DNA from: Acetatifactor sp.
GTDB taxonomy: Bacteria; Bacillota; Clostridia; Lachnospirales; Lachnospiraceae
Length of the DNA stretch: 64,000 nucleotides
NCBI GenBank assembly: GCA_024695935.1
Contig: JAILHH010000023.1
Span: forward strand, 1 to 64,000
Direction of reading: 5' to 3'
Notes under the pieces: generated by a model
Told to the model about the DNA's origin: nothing
The model's database searches: none
Seen by the model: only the letters and a program-made list of their open reading frames with translations
Program-made: the position numbers and the translations under genes
Shown here: one piece after another, positions 9,803-18,378 of the stretch
How the letters are laid out: each line of letters starts with the position of its first letter
Numbering within the stretch: position 1 is the first letter of the stretch

Positions 9803-9840
9803 AAAAAATAAAGAGCAAGGTTTTTGCCCTGCTCTTTAGT
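9803..9840 (-). terminator. Terminator of metY
   Basis: Stem AAAGAGCA/TGCTCTTT plus two inner G-C pairs, followed on the minus strand by ATTTTTT. It lies 20 bp after the metY stop. Confidence 0.85.
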
Positions 9841-9859
9841 AAAAAACTGTGTTTAACTG

Positions 9860-11146
9860 TTATTTTGCAGCTGTCTCAAGTGCCTGTGAGAGATCTGCAA
9901 TGATATCATCCACATGCTCTGTACCGATTGAGAGTCTGATGGTGTTCTGATAGATTCCCTGATCAGCAAGTTCCTCATCGTTAAGCTGAGAGTGGGTCGT
10001 GGATGCGGGATGGATAACCAGGCTCTTAACATCCGCAACATTTGCAAGAATTGAGAATATCTTCAGGCTGTCAATAAACTTAAATGCCTGCTCTTTTCCA
10101 CCTTTGATCTCAAATGTAAATATACTTCCGCCTCCTCTTGTAAAGAGCTTTGTATAGAGTTCGTGATCAGGGTGATCAGGAAGTGAAGGATGGTTAACAT
10201 GATCAACCAGAGGGTGATTGCTCAAAAATTCAACAACCTTCTTTGTATTCTCAGCATGTCTGTCAAGACGAAGTGACAATGTCTCAATACCCTGCAGGAG
10301 CAAAAATGCATTGAAGGGTGAAATAGCCGCACCTGTATCGCGAAGGATTATCGCCCTGATATAGGTCACGAAAGCTGCGGGACCTGCCGCGTCTGTAAAT
10401 GCTACGCCGTGATAGCTGGGATTGGGAGCAGCGATGTTAGGATATTTTCCGCTTGCCTTCCAGTCAAAATTTCCGCCGTCAACAACGATTCCACCAAGGG
10501 TTGTTCCATGTCCGCCAAAGAACTTTGTTGCTGAATGAACTACGATATTTGCACCGTGCTCAAGAGGTCTGAACCAATATGCGGCACCGAATGTATTGTC
10601 AACCACAAGAGGAAGTCCGTGCTTTTTGGCAACTTCTGCGATAGCCTCGATATTGGGGATATCACTGTTGGGATTTCCAAGGGTCTCGATGTAGATTGCC
10701 TTTGTATTGTCTTTGATAGCAGACTCTACTTCGTCAGCATTGTGTGCGTCAACGAATGTGGTCTGAATTCCGTACTGAGGAAGTGTGTGAGCAAGAAGGT
10801 TATAGCTGCCACCGTAGATGGTCTTTTGTGCTACGATGTGCTCTCCTGCCTGAGCCAGTGTCTGAATTGTGTATGTGATAGCTGCTGCACCGGAAGCTAC
10901 TGCCAAAGCGGCTACACCGCCTTCAAGTGCTGCAACTCTCTTTTCCAAAACGTCCTGTGTTGAGTTTGTAAGTCTTCCGTAAATGTTTCCTGCATCTCTA
11001 AGTCCGAATCTGTCAGCCGCATGCTGTGAATCGTGAAAAACATATGAAGTTGTCTGATAGATGGGGACTGCTCTTGCATCTGATGCCGGATCGGGGTTTT
11101 CCTGTCCTACGTGTAACTGAAGTGTCTCAAATCTGTATTCACTCAT
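9860..11146 (-). CDS. metY: O-acetylhomoserine sulfhydrylase
   Basis: This 428-residue PLP enzyme of the Cys/Met-metabolism family makes homocysteine from O-acetylhomoserine and sulfide. The PLP lysine is in HSATKFFGGHG, and the YGRLTNST and GNPNSD motifs are typical of the O-acetylhomoserine branch. The start is placed at the ATG at 11146 because AAGGAG lies 9 bp upstream. A promoter, a possible operator and a leader peptide with five consecutive Cys codons precede it, pointing to control by cysteine supply. A single-gene transcript is likely, as its terminator follows directly. Confidence 0.95.
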   Translation of the reverse strand: MSEYRFETLQLHVGQENPDPASDARAVPIYQTTSYVFHDSQHAADRFGLRDAGNIYGRLTNSTQDVLEKRVAALEGGVAALAVASGAAAITYTIQTLAQAGEHIVAQKTIYGGSYNLLAHTLPQYGIQTTFVDAHNADEVESAIKDNTKAIYIETLGNPNSDIPNIEAIAEVAKKHGLPLVVDNTFGAAYWFRPLEHGANIVVHSATKFFGGHGTTLGGIVVDGGNFDWKASGKYPNIAAPNPSYHGVAFTDAAGPAAFVTYIRAIILRDTGAAISPFNAFLLLQGIETLSLRLDRHAENTKKVVEFLSNHPLVDHVNHPSLPDHPDHELYTKLFTRGGGSIFTFEIKGGKEQAFKFIDSLKIFSILANVADVKSLVIHPASTTHSQLNDEELADQGIYQNTIRLSIGTEHVDDIIADLSQALETAAK

Positions 11147-11222
11147 ATTAATAATCTCCTTTATTTTCAATCATAATTTTTTATCGGTTTAAATGTTATC
11201 TTTTGTGTTTTGCATCAAAATA

Positions 11223-11300
11223 TTATCTGCAACAGCAACAACATCGCATTCGACCGTTTCTGAAATTATGTCTGTCAAAGTCAATTAATATCTTTGCCAT
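11223..11300 (-). CDS. Cysteine-rich leader peptide (upstream ORF) of metY
   Basis: This 25-residue ORF starts with ATG at 11300, has GAGG 8 bp upstream, and ends RMRCCCCCR then TAA. The five adjacent Cys codons (TGT TGT TGC TGT TGC, 11229-11243) lie two codons before the stop. It sits inside the metY 5' leader, about 40 bp after the predicted transcription start and 76 bp before the metY ATG. A run of codons for the product amino acid near the end of a short leader ORF is the mark of attenuation-type control. No clear intrinsic terminator is visible between it and metY, so control could act through translation, coupling or Rho. Confidence 0.75.
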   Translation of the reverse strand: MAKILIDFDRHNFRNGRMRCCCCCR

Positions 11301-11322
11301 AGGACTTACCTCGTCTGTTATT

Positions 11323-11341
11323 TCCTACTATCTATATAGGA
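11323..11341. promoter_or_regulatory. Candidate operator at the metY transcription start
   Basis: Inverted repeat TCCTA, 9 bp, TAGGA, lying 7 bp downstream of the metY -10 box. The position suits a repressor, and the form is reminiscent of Rrf2/CymR-type sites of sulfur regulators; that family link is a guess. Confidence 0.4.
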
Positions 11342-11348
11342 TAATAGT

Positions 11349-11377
11349 ATATTACCTTTACGTTTTTCATTTGTCAA
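11349..11377 (-). promoter_or_regulatory. Promoter of metY and its leader peptide
   Basis: Minus strand TTGACA, 17 bp, TAATAT (-35 at 11372-11377, -10 at 11349-11354). The predicted start near 11342 leaves a leader of about 195 nt. Confidence 0.85.
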
Positions 11378-11410
11378 CACTTTTTTTTAAATTTTACACT
11401 ATTTTGGGCA

Positions 11411-11444
11411 TAAAGAAAGTCCATCCCCAAAAAGGGATGGACTT
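11411..11444 (-). terminator. Terminator of fba
   Basis: Perfect 11-bp stem AAGTCCATCCC/GGGATGGACTT with a 6-base loop, then a T-rich tract on the minus strand, 20 bp after the aldolase stop. Confidence 0.9.
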
Positions 11445-11463
11445 CATTGTCATATCTGTTAAA

Positions 11464-12432
11464 TTAAGCCTTGCCGTTTGATCCGAGAACGTCAACGATC
11501 TTGTGTGCAACCATATCCTTAACAGCCTGACGTGCAGGTTTAAGATACTGTCTGGGATCGAAGTGATCGGGATGCTCTGCAAAGTATTTTCTGATGTTAC
11601 CTGTCATAGCAAGACGGATATCAGAGTCGATATTGATCTTACATACAGCCATCTGAGCTGCCTTACGAAGCTGCTCTTCAGGAATACCTACTGCATCAGG
11701 CATTGCTCCGCCGTATGTGTTAACCATCTTAACAAATTCCTGAGGAACTGAAGATGAACCGTGAAGAACGATAGGGAACTCAGGGAGTCTCTTCTCAACT
11801 TCTTCAAGAACGTCGAAACGAAGCGGAGGGGGAACAAGGATTCCGTCAGCGTTTCTTGTACACTGCTCGGGAGTGAACTTGTAAGCACCATGTGATGTAC
11901 CGATAGCGATTGCAAGTGAATCACAACCTGTTCTTGAAACGAACTCTTCAACCTCTTCAGGTCTTGTGTAGCTTTCCTTACCGGACTCAACTACAACTTC
12001 GTCCTCGATACCTGCAAGAGTACCGAGCTCAGCCTCTACTACTACGCCGTGAGCGTGTGCATACTCAACTACCTGCTTTGTGATAGCGATGTTCTCTTCG
12101 AAAGGCTTTGATGAGCAGTCGATCATAACTGATGTGAAACCGCCATCGATACAGTCCTTGCAAAGTTCGAAGCTGTCACCGTGATCAAGGTGAAGCACGA
12201 TAGGAATATCGGGATGCTCTTTAACTGCTGCCTCTACAAGCTTAACAAGGAAAGTATGATTTGCATAAGCACGTGCTCCCTTTGATACCTGCAGAATAAC
12301 AGGGCTCTTTAACTCATCAGCAGCCTCTGTGATACCCTGAACGATTTCCATGTTGTTTACATTGAAAGCGCCGATAGCATATCCGCCGTGATAAGCTTTT
12401 TTAAACATTTCTGTTGATGTAACTAAAGCCAT
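11464..12432 (-). CDS. fba: Class II fructose-1,6-bisphosphate aldolase
   Basis: This 322-residue zinc-dependent glycolytic and gluconeogenic enzyme interconverts fructose-1,6-bisphosphate with dihydroxyacetone phosphate and glyceraldehyde-3-phosphate. The catalytic Asp is in HLDHG (D83), and zinc ligands are expected at H84, H181 (GTSHG) and H224 (VLHGSSS). The GKESYTRPEE loop is that of the class IIB/short form. AAGGAGG precedes the ATG. It has its own promoter and terminator, as expected for a strongly expressed glycolytic gene. Confidence 0.97.
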   Translation of the reverse strand: MALVTSTEMFKKAYHGGYAIGAFNVNNMEIVQGITEAADELKSPVILQVSKGARAYANHTFLVKLVEAAVKEHPDIPIVLHLDHGDSFELCKDCIDGGFTSVMIDCSSKPFEENIAITKQVVEYAHAHGVVVEAELGTLAGIEDEVVVESGKESYTRPEEVEEFVSRTGCDSLAIAIGTSHGAYKFTPEQCTRNADGILVPPPLRFDVLEEVEKRLPEFPIVLHGSSSVPQEFVKMVNTYGGAMPDAVGIPEEQLRKAAQMAVCKINIDSDIRLAMTGNIRKYFAEHPDHFDPRQYLKPARQAVKDMVAHKIVDVLGSNGKA

Positions 12433-12481
12433 CTAAATGTCCTCCTTAATATATATGTAAGTAAAATACTTTTCACAAGGC

Positions 12482-12511
12482 ATTTTACTCCATTTTTATG
12501 GTTGTCGTCAA
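12482..12511 (-). promoter_or_regulatory. Promoter of fba
   Basis: Minus strand TTGACG, 18 bp, TAAAAT (-35 at 12506-12511, -10 at 12482-12487), placed just after the end of the decarboxylase gene. Confidence 0.7.
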
Positions 12512-12514
12512 CCT

Positions 12515-13957
12515 TTACGACCACTTATTTTCCGATACGCAACGTATTTTTTTAATATTGTAACGCTTTAATGTCAAAAACACTTCCTCGTCCACTTTTT
12601 CACCGGGCATGATAATGGGTATGGCCGGCGGACACGAAAGAGAATAAGAAGCACATATCCTTCCGCGACCGGATTCAATGTCCACATATTCACCGTCAGC
12701 CAAAAAAGCTTCTCTTATGCTCAAAACCCTTTCCGGGATGTGAAGAGAACCGTTCTCCTTTTTCCTGCTGCAGAGATTGTCCTGTTCCTTTCTTGAAAAA
12801 ATAACGGAATCTCCTATCTTTTTAAATATTACTTCAAGCTTTGAAAAAATCTCATCTCCGTTTTCCGGTGTGATCATCAATACCACATGATCAATATCCG
12901 AAAATTCGACTTCCGCACCGTTTTTTCTAAGTTCATCCGAAAGATCGTCACCGGTAAAACCGTCATCACCCTTAACCGCCAATGTTATCTTTAATGGATC
13001 GGATTCACAGACTGAAAATCCCATCTTAGTGATCTTTCTTTTCAGCTCGTCGCTTTTTTTACAAAAATCAGCGAGTTTCTCTCTGTAATCTTCATAAATA
13101 TATTTATTGCAAAAATCCAATGATTCCAATATCAGATATGAGGGGGAGGTGGATCCGAAAAGGGCCATTCCCGCCTTGACATTTTCAGTTAAATCTACGG
13201 GTACATTTTTCGAAAAATGCAGGTATGCCGCCCCGGTGAGCGCCGGCAATGTCTTGTGGGCCGAATCACAGCACATATCTGCGCCAAGTTCCAGCGGATG
13301 TCTGTAATTTTTATACTCTTTTGGCAAAAACTTAAAATAAGCTCCGTGGGCATTATCGACTAAAAGGAGTGTCCCGGCCTCGTGGCATACCTTTGCCAGG
13401 GACTCCACATCCACATTTCCGCCAAGATAATCCGGTGTCGTGATATACACAGCCATGGGGAGCTTTGTGCACCCGTTAAGCATGCGCTTTAAACTCTCCG
13501 CTGTAACAGGGCATGAACACATGCCGTCACTTTTTTTATCAGGCCATATCCATTCCACATCAAGATCTAAAAGAGCTGCGCCATGCATAAAGGCACCATG
13601 GGCATTTCTGCCTGCGAGCACCCTGTTTGAAAAGCCTTCGCCGTATATCCTCTTATTGTGTAAAAGCGCCAGATACAGCATGGTCTTTATACACTGGGAT
13701 GACCCTTCGGTGGAATAAACTGTTTTTCCGGATCCCCACAGTGCTGTGGCATTCTTTTCACTCTCCGCTATGATACCCTCCGGGTGGTAAAGATTGTCCG
13801 CCCCTTCTATTTCAGTGATATCAAATGAAAAAGCATCCAAGACTCCGTATTTATCCTCTCTTCCAAGAAATGCCGCGCCTTTATGGCCCGGCATATGAAG
13901 TCTGATCATCTCAGAATTTCTGTATTCATTTACAAAATCAATGATCGGTGTGTTCAT
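12515..13957 (-). CDS. Orn/Lys/Arg decarboxylase family PLP enzyme
   Basis: This 480-residue fold-type I PLP decarboxylase of the Clostridia/Bacillus SpeA-like short group removes the carboxyl group of a basic amino acid, leading to a polyamine. HMPGHKG near the N-terminus, VDNAHG (D~201) and the PLP lysine in DSAHKTLPALTG (K~235) are present, as is the C-terminal decarboxylase domain with SCPPAIPIIMPGE. The ATG at 13957 is used because AGAGGA lies 5-10 bp upstream; the longer frame would overlap scfB. It starts 10 bp after scfB, so it is probably co-transcribed. Lysine, arginine or ornithine specificity is not resolved. Confidence 0.92.
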   Translation of the reverse strand: MNTPIIDFVNEYRNSEMIRLHMPGHKGAAFLGREDKYGVLDAFSFDITEIEGADNLYHPEGIIAESEKNATALWGSGKTVYSTEGSSQCIKTMLYLALLHNKRIYGEGFSNRVLAGRNAHGAFMHGAALLDLDVEWIWPDKKSDGMCSCPVTAESLKRMLNGCTKLPMAVYITTPDYLGGNVDVESLAKVCHEAGTLLLVDNAHGAYFKFLPKEYKNYRHPLELGADMCCDSAHKTLPALTGAAYLHFSKNVPVDLTENVKAGMALFGSTSPSYLILESLDFCNKYIYEDYREKLADFCKKSDELKRKITKMGFSVCESDPLKITLAVKGDDGFTGDDLSDELRKNGAEVEFSDIDHVVLMITPENGDEIFSKLEVIFKKIGDSVIFSRKEQDNLCSRKKENGSLHIPERVLSIREAFLADGEYVDIESGRGRICASYSLSCPPAIPIIMPGEKVDEEVFLTLKRYNIKKIRCVSENKWS

Positions 13958-13967
13958 CAATTCCTCT

Positions 13968-15347
13968 TTACAATCCTTCATTCTCGGCAACGCGCATCAT
14001 GATGGCACATTCGATACGCTTTTTAAAAAGTTCGCATCCCGGCTCATATACTCCTCTTATAGAGCCCGATGCATGAAAAGCATTTGCTGCACAGCCACCT
14101 GAACAGTAGAGTTTTGCCCAGCAGTCCTTGCATTCTTCTCTTGCGTATGCATTGCAGCTTCTAAACTCATCTCTCAAGGCATCATTTGTGACCCCGTCGT
14201 AGATATTTCCGAGTTTGTACTTCTCCTCACCCACAAACTGATGACATGGATAGAGATCACCCCACGGAGTTACTGCCATATATTCCGTTCCGGAACCGCA
14301 TCCGGAAATCCTCTTGTAGATGCATGGTCCCTCGGTGAGATCCAGCATATAGTGATAGAAAGTGATGGGCTTTCCCTCTTTTTCACGTCTGAGCATATCT
14401 TTTGCAAGAATCTCGTACTGCTCTTTTACGATCTCTATATCTTCAGGTGTGAGGCTTGCGGGATCATCAGGTGCTCCGACCACGGGTTCCATGGAAAGTT
14501 CCGTAAATCCAAGGTCTGCCATGTGGAACACATCATTTGTAAAATCCGGATTTGCATGAGTAAAGGTTCCCCTCATGTAATAATTTTTTCCGCCTCTTGC
14601 CTCAACAAGTTTTTTAAACTTTGGAACAATGGTATCGTAACTTCCCCTTCCGGCATAGTCTACCCTCAGTCTGTCATGGATCTCTTTTCTGCCGTCAAGT
14701 GATAATACAACATTGCTCATCTCTTTATTTGCAAATTCGATCACATCGTCATCTATGAGCATTCCGTTTGTGGTGAGAGTGAATCTGAAGTTTTTGTGGT
14801 GCTCTTTTTCTATGCTTCTGGCATACTTTACCAGATCCTTTACCACCTTCCAGTTCATCAACGGCTCGCCACCGAAAAAGTCAACCTCCAGATTGGTTCT
14901 TGTGCCGGAATTTTCCACCAGAAAATCCAGGGCACGCTTACCCACCTCAAAACTCATAAGAGCCCTGTCGCCGTGATATTTGCCCTGACTTGCAAAACAG
15001 TAGGAGCAGTTTAAGTTACAGGTGTGGGCCACATGGAGGCAAAGGGCCTTTACCACATTTCCACTTCTCTCCTTAAATGTTCCCGCCAGATCCTCGTAGG
15101 TATCGGGAGTAAACAGCTTGCCTGCTGCCTTTAAGTCCTCCACATCGGCTATGCAATACTCTAAATCTTCTCTGGTGACATCCTCCCTGTCAGCATACTT
15201 TTTAAGCATTGCCTCTATGATCTCTTCCTTTGTGGAAGTCTCAAACATCTCAATGATGTCATAGGCCACATCATCCACTGAGTGGACTGAACCTGAACAG
15301 GTATCCAAAACTATATTAAATCCGTTTAATTTATATTGATGAAGCAT
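13968..15347 (-). CDS. scfB: SCIFF-peptide radical SAM maturase (thioether forming)
   Basis: This 459-residue SPASM-type radical SAM enzyme installs thioether cross-links in the SCIFF precursor. An N-terminal peptide-binding region (~1-95) is followed by CX3CX2C at 110-117 (HTCNLNCSYC). The FFGGEPLMN and LTTNG motifs come next, then C-terminal auxiliary-cluster cysteines (CGSG, YPCHQF, CKDCWAKLYCSGGC). The ATG at 15347 has AAAGGA upstream; the longer frame starts inside the intercistronic hairpin and lacks a ribosome site. It directly follows the SCIFF gene scfA, which fixes the family assignment. Most likely the product is a housekeeping-type modified peptide of Clostridia, function unknown. 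Confidence 0.95.
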   Translation of the reverse strand: MLHQYKLNGFNIVLDTCSGSVHSVDDVAYDIIEMFETSTKEEIIEAMLKKYADREDVTREDLEYCIADVEDLKAAGKLFTPDTYEDLAGTFKERSGNVVKALCLHVAHTCNLNCSYCFASQGKYHGDRALMSFEVGKRALDFLVENSGTRTNLEVDFFGGEPLMNWKVVKDLVKYARSIEKEHHKNFRFTLTTNGMLIDDDVIEFANKEMSNVVLSLDGRKEIHDRLRVDYAGRGSYDTIVPKFKKLVEARGGKNYYMRGTFTHANPDFTNDVFHMADLGFTELSMEPVVGAPDDPASLTPEDIEIVKEQYEILAKDMLRREKEGKPITFYHYMLDLTEGPCIYKRISGCGSGTEYMAVTPWGDLYPCHQFVGEEKYKLGNIYDGVTNDALRDEFRSCNAYAREECKDCWAKLYCSGGCAANAFHASGSIRGVYEPGCELFKKRIECAIMMRVAENEGL

Positions 15348-15384
15348 GTAAATCCTTTCTATTAAAAAACTGCAAACAACAAAA

Positions 15385-15409
15385 GGTGCCGCCTTGTTAA
15401 GACGGCACC
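15385..15409 (-). terminator. Intercistronic hairpin / attenuator between scfA and scfB
   Basis: Stem GGTGCCG/CGGCACC plus three inner pairs, followed on the minus strand by TTTTGTTGTTT. It probably lowers read-through, so that the precursor peptide is made in excess of its enzyme. Confidence 0.7.
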
Positions 15410-15431
15410 CTGCATTGTTGATCAAAATAAA

Positions 15432-15575
15432 TTACTTATCGTTCTCGCACTTCTGATTTGCAACGCCGCAACTTGTCTTGCATGCTGACTGGCATGAAGT
15501 CTGGCACTCGCCACATCCGCCGTTCTTTGCGCTCTCACAAAGGTTACGTGTCTCAAGAGTCTTGATTCTTTCCAT
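15432..15575 (-). CDS. scfA: SCIFF precursor peptide (six cysteines in forty-five)
   Basis: This 47-residue peptide gene begins with ATG at 15575 behind AGGAG and ends TAA at 15432. It has seven cysteines (13, 21, 24, 28, 32, 36, 43), six of them in the family-defining stretch with the core CQTSCQSACKTSC. SCIFF peptides are ribosomally made and cross-linked by the adjacent radical SAM enzyme; they are near universal in Clostridia. The N-terminal MERIKTLETRN is the presumed leader that binds the maturase. Confidence 0.95.
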   Translation of the reverse strand: MERIKTLETRNLCESAKNGGCGECQTSCQSACKTSCGVANQKCENDK

Positions 15576-15628
15576 GTTTATATCTCCTATTCGTATTAAT
15601 ATTTGCCATTAAAACAAAATCTAAATAA

Positions 15629-15657
15629 AGGTTAACATAGTGGTCATCTAAAATCAA
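15629..15657 (-). promoter_or_regulatory. Candidate promoter of scfA-scfB
   Basis: Minus strand TTGATT, 17 bp, TAACCT (-35 at 15652-15657, -10 at 15629-15634), in the gap between sfsA and scfA. Confidence 0.55.
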
Positions 15658-15671
15658 GATTAAATTGCCCG

Positions 15672-16352
15672 TTAAAAGAGGGTTTCGCCCTCGATTATAT
15701 CAAGAGAATCATACCCCACATCACATTTTAAAAACAAAACCCTGACCCCCTTTGCAACTGCCTCCCTGTAAGCAAATGCAAATTCCGGGTCGGTTAAGTC
15801 ATTGGGTCTTACCTCATTAACCCCGGGCATCTGGATCACAAAAGCGATACAGGCCTTGTATCCCTCTTCCACTGCCTTTGTAAGTTCACGCAGGTGCTTT
15901 GAACCTCTCTCTGTTGGCGCATCCGGGAAAAATCCAATGCCGTCCACCTCCAGAGTACAGCCCTTTACTTCCATGAGATACCTGTCATCACCCTTCTCCA
16001 TATAAAAATCTATCCTGGATCTTCCATAGGTATATTCCGGCTTGACATAGGTAAAGTCCTGCTTTTTCAGCCACTCATATACAACCTTGTTTGGAGCCTG
16101 GCTGTCCATATTTATCCAGCCGATACCCTCTTTTTTTACCATTACCAGATCATATTTTGTCTTTCTGTCCGGATTATCCGATTCCTCAAGGCGCACAGAA
16201 ACGCCGGGCAGGAGCAATTCCTTGCACCGCCCGGTATTTTTTACATGAACCGTTTCCTTTTTTGAGTCTTTATCCTCGCTTATGAGCACATGGGCCACAA
16301 AACGATTGGGCCTGTCTAAAAATGTGCCTTCCACTATCCTTTTGTATTTCAT
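15672..16352 (-). CDS. sfsA: SfsA family protein (sugar fermentation stimulation)
   Basis: This 226-residue protein carries the family signatures SRIDF (~112-116), LMEVKGCTLE (~126-135) and FPDAPTERGSKHLREL. The D...E-x-K arrangement resembles a nuclease-like fold and an OB-like N-terminal half with NTGRCKELLLPG. The family was named from an E. coli maltose phenotype and its true role is unclear. It begins 19 bp after the sensor kinase stop, so it may lie on the same transcript. Length is normal. Confidence 0.92.
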   Translation of the reverse strand: MKYKRIVEGTFLDRPNRFVAHVLISEDKDSKKETVHVKNTGRCKELLLPGVSVRLEESDNPDRKTKYDLVMVKKEGIGWINMDSQAPNKVVYEWLKKQDFTYVKPEYTYGRSRIDFYMEKGDDRYLMEVKGCTLEVDGIGFFPDAPTERGSKHLRELTKAVEEGYKACIAFVIQMPGVNEVRPNDLTDPEFAFAYREAVAKGVRVLFLKCDVGYDSLDIIEGETLF

Positions 16353-16371
16353 TAATACAGATCCTTTTAAT

Positions 16372-18378
16372 TTATTCTGCCACCGGGAATTCCACGCTGA
16401 CTTTAAAGAAGTCGCCGTCCACGGTAAGCGTGAATGTTCCTCCCATCAGATCGGTTAAACTCTGGGCTATATTAAGACCAAGGCCGTGCCCTTCACCGCT
16501 TCTTGCGCTGTCAGCCCTTGCAAATCTCTCCAGCAACTCTTCCGCAGGCACATTCAGGCTGTTTTCCGAAGTGTTCTTGAATACCATTACAGCTCTCTTA
16601 CCGTCCTTTTTCAGATCCACATAAGCTCTGGTTCCGGGCTGGGCATATTTATAAATATTGACCATAAGGTTATCTATCACTCTCTGCAGATGATTTACGT
16701 CCGCCATGATCTCAACCGGAGGCTCGGGAGTATTTACACGAAGGTCGATATTTTTTTCTTTTAAGCGCTCATCGTATTCACCGATCACCTGGGTAAGTGC
16801 TACGGTAAGTTCGCACTTTGTAAGATCCACACTCAAGTTTCCGGTGGAAGCCTTTGACGCCTCTATAAGGTCCTCGATAAGCTTCTTTAATTTTTCTGAC
16901 TGGCGTGAGAGCACATCCAGATACTCCGCAGCATTTTCGCTGTCAGGGCCCTCTTTTTTAAGGAGATCCACATAGCTTACTATGGATGTAAGAGGGGTCT
17001 TGATATCATGGCTTACATTTGTGATGAGTTCTGTCTTGAAATGCTCGCTCTTTATCCTCTCATCCACGGCCTTTCCGATGCCGTCGTCGATATCATTTAA
17101 ATATTCGGCCATTTTTTTGAAGTCAAAAAACATTTTTGACGTATCGATCTTTGAGTTAAGCTCGCCCTTTGCCATGTTTTCTGCCGCTTTTTTTACCCTG
17201 TCAAAATGCACAGCCATTAAAGCGGTCACAATACCCAGCACAATGGTCTTTATGATCCAGTAAGCATACAGGCCATCACTGTAAGGGGATGAGCCGTGAT
17301 ATATAACAAGCTCCAAAACAGATACTGCGCCAAATATCGCGCATGCCCTGAATATCATACCGAAATGACCGTTTACGGTACCGACGAATCCGGACAGTAT
17401 GCGGATAATGATCCAGCAGAACAATACCATGCATATTGTGGCTGATACAAATGCAACTACAGCGATCAGATATCTGAAGTTGTAAAGAGCATTTATGATC
17501 CTGTCCGCCTGAACAAAGAGATCATTTTGTGAATAATCAAGAGGGGACTGTACAAAGGAATAGACGTAATAATTGTCTCCTTTTACCTTTCTCTCACTCA
17601 TGACCACACAGTTTTCTTCGCGATCAAATGTATATCCGGTGGTATAAACAGGATAGACGTTTATTTCAGCGTTATAATACATTTGCACTTCTTCGAATTG
17701 TGCTCTGTAATCAAGTTCGGGCAGATAAAACTTTGAACCGGCTTCCGCGTCTATATACCCGTGTTTTATATAATCCTCGACAAGTTGTCTGTCTGCTTTT
17801 TCACCCGAAGGATCATAGATCTCATATTCTCCCGTATACAAAAACCATCCCGCATCGGTAGAAATGTAAATCTTTGCTGTATTTATATCGTACATCAAAT
17901 TCAGGATAGCAAGCTTTGTCTCCTCGTTCGCTCCGTCGGAATTGTAGATATAATCATTTCCCCAGAGAGTAAGTTCACTGTTTATCCTACTGTTTTCATT
18001 GATGGTACATGAATAGAGATAAGCGTTCAGGTAATCATTCTTGCTCTTAAAATTCGATGCTACATAATTACCTATATCAGTCTTATCCACGTAATCAATG
18101 TCATTTTGTGTCTTAATAATTCCGAATCTGAAGTTAGTGTCTGCAAGCTCGGTAAGATTAAACTCATAGTCATAATCCGAGATCGCATAGATCGAATACT
18201 TTCTGAGCAGTTCCTCGTTAAAGTCTTTTTTTACATCCTTAAGAGGCCTGGTAAACATACCTAAATCTATCGACAGCGAAAAAGCCCCAAGACATACGCC
18301 GCTCAACGCCGAAAAAATCAAAAATAGCACGATCAAAAGAACCATACCCGGTTTTTTCTTAACTTTGTTCATAATCAT
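16372..18378 (-). CDS. Membrane sensor histidine kinase
   Basis: This 668-residue kinase has an N-terminal membrane helix (~12-36) and an extracellular region (~37-300). Three further helices (~303-326, 342-362, 372-392) are followed by a HAMP-like linker. The HisKA box has NVSHDIKTPLTS (His457), and the HATPase domain ends with EGHGLGLNIAQSL. The unusual cluster of three helices after the sensor region resembles the group of kinases acting with OmpR-type regulators in Clostridia. Its ATG overlaps the stop of the regulator gene by 4 bp, so the two are translationally coupled. The signal is unknown. Confidence 0.93.
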   Translation of the reverse strand: MIMNKVKKKPGMVLLIVLFLIFSALSGVCLGAFSLSIDLGMFTRPLKDVKKDFNEELLRKYSIYAISDYDYEFNLTELADTNFRFGIIKTQNDIDYVDKTDIGNYVASNFKSKNDYLNAYLYSCTINENSRINSELTLWGNDYIYNSDGANEETKLAILNLMYDINTAKIYISTDAGWFLYTGEYEIYDPSGEKADRQLVEDYIKHGYIDAEAGSKFYLPELDYRAQFEEVQMYYNAEINVYPVYTTGYTFDREENCVVMSERKVKGDNYYVYSFVQSPLDYSQNDLFVQADRIINALYNFRYLIAVVAFVSATICMVLFCWIIIRILSGFVGTVNGHFGMIFRACAIFGAVSVLELVIYHGSSPYSDGLYAYWIIKTIVLGIVTALMAVHFDRVKKAAENMAKGELNSKIDTSKMFFDFKKMAEYLNDIDDGIGKAVDERIKSEHFKTELITNVSHDIKTPLTSIVSYVDLLKKEGPDSENAAEYLDVLSRQSEKLKKLIEDLIEASKASTGNLSVDLTKCELTVALTQVIGEYDERLKEKNIDLRVNTPEPPVEIMADVNHLQRVIDNLMVNIYKYAQPGTRAYVDLKKDGKRAVMVFKNTSENSLNVPAEELLERFARADSARSGEGHGLGLNIAQSLTDLMGGTFTLTVDGDFFKVSVEFPVAE

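Noticed and set aside
10535..10963. Plus-strand ORF with many Cys residues opposite metY
   Set aside because: It is a shadow of the conserved metY frame and has no ribosome site; the Cys content comes from complement codons.
11147..11222. SAM riboswitch or T-box in the metY leader
   Set aside because: No paired stems, no T-box sequence and no terminator/antiterminator pair; the Cys leader ORF explains the leader better.
12495..12520. Hairpin downstream of the decarboxylase gene as a terminator
   Set aside because: Only alternative 5-bp stems without a T-tract, overlapping the fba promoter.
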